Shown one piece after another: positions 17,062-22,429 of a stretch of 22,429 nucleotides of DNA. The stretch spans positions 1 through 22,429 of the forward strand of contig CAWEHT010000141.1 in assembly GCA_963808455.1 (NCBI GenBank), read 5' to 3'. The notes below the pieces were generated by a model. The model saw only the letters and a list, made by a program, of their open reading frames with translations, was not told the origin of the DNA and searched no databases. Numbering within the stretch: the stretch's first letter is position 1; each line of letters starts with the position of its first letter. The translations under genes were made by a program, and so were the position numbers. The DNA is from CAWEHT01 sp963808455 (lineage in GTDB: Bacteria; Chloroflexota; Anaerolineae; CG2-30-64-16).

Positions 17062-17110
17062 GCCGGCGGTGCAGACGATCTGAATCCTTTGTGTGGGCTC
17101 AGGAGAACAC

Positions 17111-17854
17111 ATGGCGCTCATCCAGACCGAGAACCTGACCAAGGTATATGGGCAACGCGAGACGGCGGTCGTCGCCCTTGACCACGTAAGCATGAGCGTG
17201 AACGCCGCTGAATTCGTGGCCGTGATGGGGCCAAGCGGCTGCGGCAAGTCCACGCTGCTGCACCTGATGGGCGGGCTGGACCGCCCCTCGGAGGGCAGCG
17301 TGATGATCGACGGCAAGTCGCTCTCTTCGCTGTCCGACAACGCGCTCTCGCAGCTCCGGCGGCGCAAGATCGGCTTCATCTTCCAGTTCTTCAACCTGAT
17401 CCCGATCCTCAGCGCCGTGGACAATGCCGCCCTGCCGCTCCTGCTCGACGGCAAGAACCGCGTGCAGGCCAGGGACGAGGCATCCGGGTGGCTGCGGCAG
17501 GTCGGCCTTGGGGCGCGCCTGGGCAATCGCCCCGACGAGCTGTCGGCCGGGCAGCAGCAGCGCGTGGCGATTGCCCGCGCCCTGGTCACGGACCCTATGC
17601 TGGTGCTGGCCGACGAGCCCACAGGCAACCTCGACTCGCGCGCGGCGGACGAGATCGCCGGGCTGTTGCGCCGGGTGGGCAAGGAATGGGGGCGCGCGGT
17701 GCTCATGGTGACACACGATGCACGCATCGCGGCGTACGCCGATCGCATCATCTTTCTGAAGGATGGCAAGATCGTCAGCGAGACCCATCTCGAGTGGAAG
17801 GGCGACCAGGAGGCCGAAGCGCTCGCCGGCGAGCTGCGAGCCGCGAAGGCTTAA
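17111..17854 (+). CDS. ABC transporter ATP-binding protein, MacB/LolD type
   Basis: A 247-residue nucleotide-binding subunit. Walker A is GPSGCGKST at residues 40-48. The Q-loop is in GFIFQFFNLIPILSA, the signature LSAGQQQRVAIARAL, Walker B LVLADEPTGNLD, and the H-loop MVTHDARIAAYADR. This composition is typical of the MacB/LolD/FtsE group, which energises mechanotransmission by FtsX-like permeases rather than classic pore transport. The ATG at 17111 is chosen because AGGAGA lies 5 bp upstream. It follows padR by 49 bp. Downstream, 164 bp of hairpin-rich DNA separates it from the fusion protein. The frame is intact. Confidence 0.95.
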   Translation: MALIQTENLTKVYGQRETAVVALDHVSMSVNAAEFVAVMGPSGCGKSTLLHLMGGLDRPSEGSVMIDGKSLSSLSDNALSQLRRRKIGFIFQFFNLIPILSAVDNAALPLLLDGKNRVQARDEASGWLRQVGLGARLGNRPDELSAGQQQRVAIARALVTDPMLVLADEPTGNLDSRAADEIAGLLRRVGKEWGRAVLMVTHDARIAAYADRIIFLKDGKIVSETHLEWKGDQEAEALAGELRAAKA

Positions 17855-17889
17855 CGGGGCGTTGGGCGCATCCGTGTACATTCGCGCCG

Positions 17890-17983
17890 GCGATTCAAAT
17901 CGCAGGCTGATACCGGAAGTGCGTTCAAACGCACTGAGAGGACGCCTCCGGCAACCTGCCTTGGCTGTGGTTTCCAACCACAG
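17890..17983 (+). ncRNA. Candidate structured leader: chain of perfect hairpins
   Basis: Perfect inverted repeats follow one another: GCGATT-CA-AATCGC (17890-17903), AGTGCGTTCAAACGCACT (17918-17935) and CTGTGGTTTCCAACCACAG (17965-17983). Long-range pairs could enclose the middle hairpin: CCGGA (17913-17917) with TCCGG (17947-17951), and outside it GCAGG (17902-17906) with CCTGC (17955-17959). The first and last pairs compete by a base or two. I do not recognise a known riboswitch class; the GEMM, SAM-I and cobalamin cores are missing. It could be a cis-regulatory RNA or a cluster of intergenic palindromes. Confidence 0.45.
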
Positions 17984-17995
17984 GTGTGGTTTTTT
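17965..17995 (+). terminator. Attenuator-like pair: antiterminator hairpin / T-run terminator
   Basis: AACCAC (17976-17981) can pair with GTGGTT (17986-17991), loop AGGT, followed by Ts to 17995. This is a small Rho-independent terminator. The same AACCACAG (17976-17983) can instead pair with CTGTGGTT upstream (17965-17972), an 8-bp stem that would prevent the terminator. It lies 24 bp before the fusion-protein start. Confidence 0.6.
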
Positions 17996-18018
17996 CTGGG
18001 CCCTACGTGAGGCTTACC

Positions 18019-19312
18019 GTGAACCAGACACTGTTGTATGCCGCGATGGTGCCGCTGATCGCCCTGGCGCTGGCCGGCTGTGGCAGCATTTCGTTTCCTG
18101 CCAGGGCCACGCCGACCGCGGCCCCGGCTCTGGCCGGCAGCGGCACCGCGTCGGCTGACACGATTGTAGCCGAAGGGGAAGTGACCCCCTCGGTGAGCGC
18201 GGCGCTCGCGTTCACGGCCGAGGGCGTGGTGGCCCGCGTCCCCGTCGTGCTCGGGCAGCGCGTGGCGGCCGGCCAGGTGCTGGCCCAGCTCGACTCGCGG
18301 CAGCTGCAGATCGAGCTGGCGCAGGCAGATGCCAACCTGGCCGCGGCGCGGGCGAAGCTGGACGCCCTGGTGCGCGGGCCCACCGCTGAAGATCTGGCGG
18401 CCGCGCAGCAGAATCTGGCCGCGGCGCAGGCCGCCTACGCTAAGCTGCAAGCCGGGCCAACCGCCGCGGACCTGGCCGCGGCGCAGGCTGCCCTGGCGGC
18501 CGCGCAGCAGAACGACGCCACCGTGCGCGCCGGGCCGACCAAGGATCAGCTGGATCAGCTCGCGGCACAGGTCGACAGCGCGCATGCCGCGCTGGCACAG
18601 GCGCAAGCCGCTTATGATCAGGTCAAATTCAGCTCCGATATCTCCATGCTCCCCCAGAGCCTGGCGCTGCAGCAGGCCACCGACACCTACAAGGCGGCCG
18701 TGGCGTCGTACGAGACGGCCCGCCGCGCACCCCACCGCAGCCGAGACCTCGGCCGCCGATGCCCAGGTGCAGCAGGCGCAGGATACCCTTGTCCGCCTCA
18801 CGCCGGATGCCGCGCAGCTCCAGCAGGCGCTTTCCTCCGTTGAGAATGCCCGCGATCAGCTCGCGAAACTGCAGCCATCGGATGACGACCGAGCCCAGCA
18901 GCAGGCAGCCGTTGACGCGGCCCAGGCAGCGCGCGACCTGGCCGCCGAACAGCTCAAGGAGGCCAGCCTCGTCGCGCCTTTCGCGGGGACGGTGATGACC
19001 CTGGATATCCAGGCCGGCGAGTATGCCATACTGGGGGCGGAAGTGATGCGCCTGGCCGATACCTCTTCCTGGCAGGTACAGACCACCGACCTGACCGAGC
19101 TGAACATCGCGCAGGTCAGCACAGGGACGCCGGTGCAGATGACCTTCGATGCCATCCCCGACCTGAGCCTGTCGGGGCATGTCAGCCAGATCAAGCCTTA
19201 CGGCGATACCCATCAGGGGGATATCGTCTACACGGTCATCATTACGCCCGACCATCAGGACCCGCGCCTGCGCTGGCACATGACTGCCAAAGTGAGCATC
19301 GAGCCCCAGTGA
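18019..19312 (+). CDS. ABC exporter membrane fusion lipoprotein, HlyD/MacA-like (one frame break)
   Basis: About 430 residues after bridging one break. A lipoprotein signal (MNQTLLYAAMVPLIALALAG followed by Cys21) suggests lipid anchoring to the outer face of the membrane. The first half of the lipoyl/barrel-sandwich domain is VTPSVSAALAFTAEGVVARV. A long helical hairpin follows with repeated GPT units (GPTAEDLAAAQ, GPTAADLAAAQ, GPTKDQLDQLA and, after the break, PTAAETSAADAQ). The second lipoyl half (APFAGTVMTLDIQAGEY) and a beta-barrel follow. The break lies near 18718-18740 in a C-rich run (one extra base). The GTG start has GAGG 6 bp upstream. It ends 25 bp before the permease. It would bridge the permease to cargo or cell wall; the substrate is unknown. 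Confidence 0.85.
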
Positions 19313-19337
19313 CGGCTTTACGCGAAAGGATCCGCAC

Positions 19338-21904
19338 ATGAGCTTCCAACTCTCGCTCGCCGGCCAATACCTCTGGGGGCGCAAGCTGCGCTCTGCCCTG
19401 ACCTCGCTGGCGATCGTCATCGGCGTCATGGTGATCTTCGGGCTGGGCAGCTCGGTGCCCGCGATGTACTCCAGCCTGCGCCAGAGCGCGATCGCCCTGA
19501 CCGGCCAGGTTAACGTGACGATCACCCACAAGACGGGCGAGGCCTTCTCGGCGGGGCTGGTGCAGAAGATCCAGGCGGTGCCCGGCATCCGTGCCATCGC
19601 CGGATCGATCTCGCGCACGATCAACCTGCCGGCCAATTTCTACGGGCGCGGCTCGACCGTGGGCACGCTGACGCTCGTCGGCGTCGATCCGGTGGCCGGC
19701 CCGGCCGTACACGATTACTCGGTTTTGCAAGGGCGCTTCCTGAAGCCGGGCGACGGCAGCGTCGCGGTGATCACGCAGAACCTGGCCGATGCGTTGGGCG
19801 TGAAGCTCGGCGACACTTTCCGGCTGCCGGCCACCGATGGCGTCGTCAGGCTACAGGTCGTCGGGCTGCGCCCGGCGCAGGCCCTGATCGGCAACGAAGA
19901 GGTGTTGGTTACCCTGACCGAAGCGCAGAAGTTGCTGGATATGCAGGGCTACATCAACACGATCGAGGCCAACCTGGCGACGAACGATCCCCAGCAGCGG
20001 GAAGCTATTACGCAGCAGATCCAGGCGCGCCTCGACAAGACCTATCTCCTCAACGCCCTCACGAGCGCGTCGCAGTTTCTGGCGAGCCTCTCGACGATAC
20101 AGTTTAGCCTCGAGCTGATCGGCTTCCTCTCGTTATTCATGGGCGGGTTCATCATCTTCAACACGTTTCGCACGGTGGTCGCCGAGCGCCGGCATGACAT
20201 CGGGATGCTGCGGGCAATCGGCGCGAGCCGGGGCACCATCGTCGGCCTCATCCTCACCGAAGGCCTGGTACAGGGCATGGCCGGGACGGCCGTTGGCCTG
20301 CTGCTGGGCTATCTCCTGTCACTCGTCTTTGTCAGGGCGATGGGGAGTCTCTACCAGCAGTGGCTGCACACCACGCTGGGCGCGATTACCCTCCAGCCCG
20401 GCCTGCTCGCCGGCGCCATCGCCCTGGGGGTGGGCGTTACCCTGCTGGCCGGGCTGATCCCCGCGCTCGGCGCAAGCCGGGTGACGCCGATGGAGGCGCT
20501 GCGGCCGGGGTTGGCGCAAACGGGCCGGCGTGCCGGGCGGGCCGGCGCGATCGCCGGCGCCGTGATGATCCTGGGCGCGCTGGCAGGATTGCTCTCGGGC
20601 CAGTTCGCCATGGTAGTGTTGGGCGGCCTGCTCTTCTTGCTGGGCCTGGTATTGGTGGCGCCGGCCCTCGTCAGGCCCTTTGCCGCTGCCCTGGGTGCCC
20701 TGGTCGCGCTGGCCATGGCGCGCGATGGCACGGGGGACCTGGCGCAGGGCAACGTCACGCGCCAGCCCTCGAGATCGGCGATCACGGCCAGCGCCACGAT
20801 GATCGGCCTGGCGATCGTGGTGGGGGCCGGCGGGCTGATGTGGAGCATGGCAGGCAGCCTCACCTCGATGTTCCTGACGTCCATGAAGGGCGACTACATG
20901 CTGGTCCCGCCGGCGGTTGCCGTCTGGCAAGGCGACCTCGGCGCGACCACGGCCCTGGCCGACAAGATCCGGTCCGTGCCGGGCGTGGGCGCGGTCAGCA
21001 CGCTGCGCTACGCCCAGTCCAGCATCCCGGCGGACCGCGCCCGGGTACCGGCGAGATGGACATCGCCGTGCTCGGCATCGATCCTGTGACCTATCCACAG
21101 GTCGCAGGGCTGGATTTCCGGCAGGGCAGCCCAGAGCAAGCCTATCCGGCCCTGGCCCAGGGCCGCACGATCATCGTGAACGGCCTCCTGGCAGTCCAGG
21201 CCCGGCTGAACCCCGGCGACACGGTGACGCTGTTGACGCCGCAGGGCGACAAAGATTATCGCGTGGTCGCGGTGGCCGGCGACGTGCTGGATGCCAAGGG
21301 CACCACGGCTTACATTTCGCAGAGCAATCTGCGCGCTCGATTTCAACAAGACGGAGGACATCTTCTTCGAGATCAACCTGGCGCAGGGCGCCGACGCGGC
21401 CGCCGTCGAGGAGCGCCTGCGCACGGCCGTGGCGAACTATCCGCAATTCCGCTTCGTCTCCACGCGCCAGTATGTGAGCGAGTTCGGCCAGGAGTTCGCG
21501 GGCATCTACGCCGGCTTTGACGTGTTCCTGGCGCTGCTCTCACTGCCCTCCCTGATCGCGATCCTCAACACGCTGGCCATCGGCGTGATCGAACGCACGC
21601 GCGAGATCGGCATGCTGCGCGCCATCGGGCGGCGCGTGGCCAGGTGCGCCGCATGATCATCGCCGAGGCGCTCCTGCTGGCCGCCATCGGCACCGCCTTC
21701 GGCCTGCTCGGCGGTCTCTATCTGAGCTACATGCTCGTGCTGGGGATAAACGCCAGCGGAATATACAAGTTGCAATATGGGTTCCCGTTCGCCGGCGTGC
21801 TGGCGGCCATCGCAGCCGGGCTGATCTTCGGCGTGCTGGCCGCCCTGTTCCCCGCCCGCCAGGCGGCGCGCATGGAGATCATCCAGGCGTTGCGCTACGA
21901 GTGA
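19338..21904 (+). CDS. ABC exporter permease, MacB/FtsX-type with two FtsX domains (three frame breaks)
   Basis: About 855 residues after bridging three breaks. TM1 (LTSLAIVIGVMVIFGL) is followed by a MacB-type periplasmic domain, then a first FtsX domain with three TMs (about residues 255-390, containing ERRHDIGMLRAIGASRGTIV). Two more TM segments, TM 7, a second extracytoplasmic domain and a second FtsX domain (ERTREIGMLRAIG, then the last two TMs) end with ARMEIIQALRYE. This is the LolC/ABC-FtsX duplicated form. Breaks: one base missing near 21043-21045 (GGG), one extra near 21331-21336 (GCGCGC), and one missing near 21628-21634 (GGGCGG). Coding resumes exactly each time, so errors are likelier than decay. 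The ATG start has AAGGA about 8 bp upstream. It partners the ATPase and fusion protein upstream and overlaps the convergent MFS gene by 10 bp. Confidence 0.88.
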
Positions 21905-22429
21905 GGACCGACCCTTGCAGGTTCGCCGGCCTCGCGAGAGGCCCCGCTGACGGGCCCGCGCCGGCTCAGCGCCAGCACCAGGGCCAGCGCCGCGCAGATC
22001 AAGGCCACCACGCAGCCGTAGGCCTGCGCCAGGCCGATCAGGTCGGCGAGCCTGCCCAGCAGCAGCGGCAGCGCCAGCACAGCGCAGCCCGAGGCCAGCG
22101 ATGCGCGGGCGCTGGCCAGGTCCGTCTGGGAGGGGGCCGAGCCGACGGCGAGGGCCAGGCTGAGCGGATAGAGGTTGGCGACCCCAAGGCCGCAAAGGAG
22201 CAGCCCGGCCAGCGCCAGGGGCACGGGCGCGGCCAGCCAGTTCATCAGGAACCCGCAACCCGCCACGGCCAGGGCGACCACCAGGAGGGGCGTGCCCGCG
22301 CTGCGCTGCATCAGGCGGCTGCCCACGAACCGGCCAAGCACCATCCCGGTCAGGAAAACGCTGGTTCCCAGCGCCGCATCGTCGAGAGCCATGCCCTTGG
22401 CCTGCCTCAGGAATTCGGCGGACCAGTAC
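21895..22429 (-). CDS. MFS transporter, C-terminal part (gene runs off the window)
   Basis: About 177 residues are visible. The frame is open to the window edge, beginning YWSAEFLRQAKGMALDDAAL, so the ATG at 22392 is probably internal. It shows about five hydrophobic helices (SVFLTGMVLGRFVGSRLM, LLVVALAVAGCGFLMNWLA, LALAGLLLCGLGVANLYPLS, a weakly amphipathic segment, and YGCVVALICAALALVLALS). GMVLGRFVGSRLMQR matches the MFS loop motif GRxxGxR at the start of a bundle half. A second half of a 12-TM permease fits. The stop overlaps the end of the ABC permease, tail to tail. The substrate is not predictable. Confidence 0.75.
   Translation of the reverse strand, partial: YWSAEFLRQAKGMALDDAALGTSVFLTGMVLGRFVGSRLMQRSAGTPLLVVALAVAGCGFLMNWLAAPVPLALAGLLLCGLGVANLYPLSLALAVGSAPSQTDLASARASLASGCAVLALPLLLGRLADLIGLAQAYGCVVALICAALALVLALSRRGPVSGASREAGEPARVGPHS

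Noticed and set aside
17099..17977. Long minus-strand open frames opposite the ABC ATPase and PadR genes
   Set aside because: They are antisense shadows of clearly coding plus-strand genes with Walker, signature and winged-helix motifs.
17880..17990. A known riboswitch (c-di-GMP GEMM, SAM-I, TPP, cobalamin)
   Set aside because: Only scattered short resemblances are present (GGACGCC, CCGGCAACC, CTGAGAGG). The diagnostic cores are absent or in the wrong order.
19338..21904. Programmed frameshifting or separate small permease subunits
   Set aside because: Three breaks in alternating directions in G/C runs, with no slippery heptamer or stop-proximal structure. Similar breaks occur in unrelated genes, so errors are likelier.

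Overview
The window is GC-rich DNA, probably from a Chloroflexota bacterium (Anaerolineae/Caldilineae-like). This is an inference from the fused alpha-beta glycyl-tRNA synthetase, a secreted protein ending in a YLPLLKR-type tail, a lipoprotein-type membrane fusion protein, and dense minus-strand operons coupled by GTGA or ATGA overlaps. No 16S rRNA or tRNA was seen, so the assignment is not firm.

Layout. (A) 61-6913, minus: MazG-like pyrophosphatase, fused glycyl-tRNA synthetase, an SMC/Rad50-SbcC-like ATPase with a CPLC zinc hook, and an AlkZ/YcaQ-like winged-helix protein. All are packed within 9 bp or overlapping. (B) 7323-8545, minus: a second MazG-like protein coupled by ATGA to RecO, with an extended -10 promoter. 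(C) 8766-10604, plus: a secreted protein of five carboxypeptidase-regulatory-like repeats, with its own sigma70 promoter. (D) 10923-15836, minus: a polytopic GT39/ArnT-like glycosyltransferase, a nucleoside hydrolase (GTGA overlap), and the molybdopterin subunit of a xanthine-dehydrogenase-family enzyme. The last two could act in sequence, freeing and then oxidising purine bases, but no FAD or 2Fe-2S subunit is present in the window. (E) 16471-21904, plus: a PadR regulator, an ABC ATPase, a lipoprotein membrane fusion protein and a MacB/FtsX-type permease, i.e. a self-regulated MacAB-like exporter. The run meets a partial MFS transporter tail to tail.

Quality. At least eleven frame breaks fall in six genes (ATPase, secreted protein, molybdopterin subunit, nucleoside hydrolase, fusion protein, permease). 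Most lie in G/C runs, and coding continues intact after each one. Uncorrected sequencing or assembly indels explain this better than decay, so these genes are annotated as single CDS across the breaks.

Most unusual signals: (1) a chain of perfect hairpins between the ABC ATPase and the fusion protein, ending in two mutually exclusive hairpins plus a T-run, which looks like an attenuator or riboswitch; (2) similar short palindromes with TTCAA-like centres in other intergenic gaps, suggesting a dispersed palindrome family; (3) twin ATCTA-N8-TAG sites on the padR promoter; (4) a perfect 30-bp palindrome just inside the glycosyltransferase gene. None of the genes forms a recognisably new defence or mobile system.
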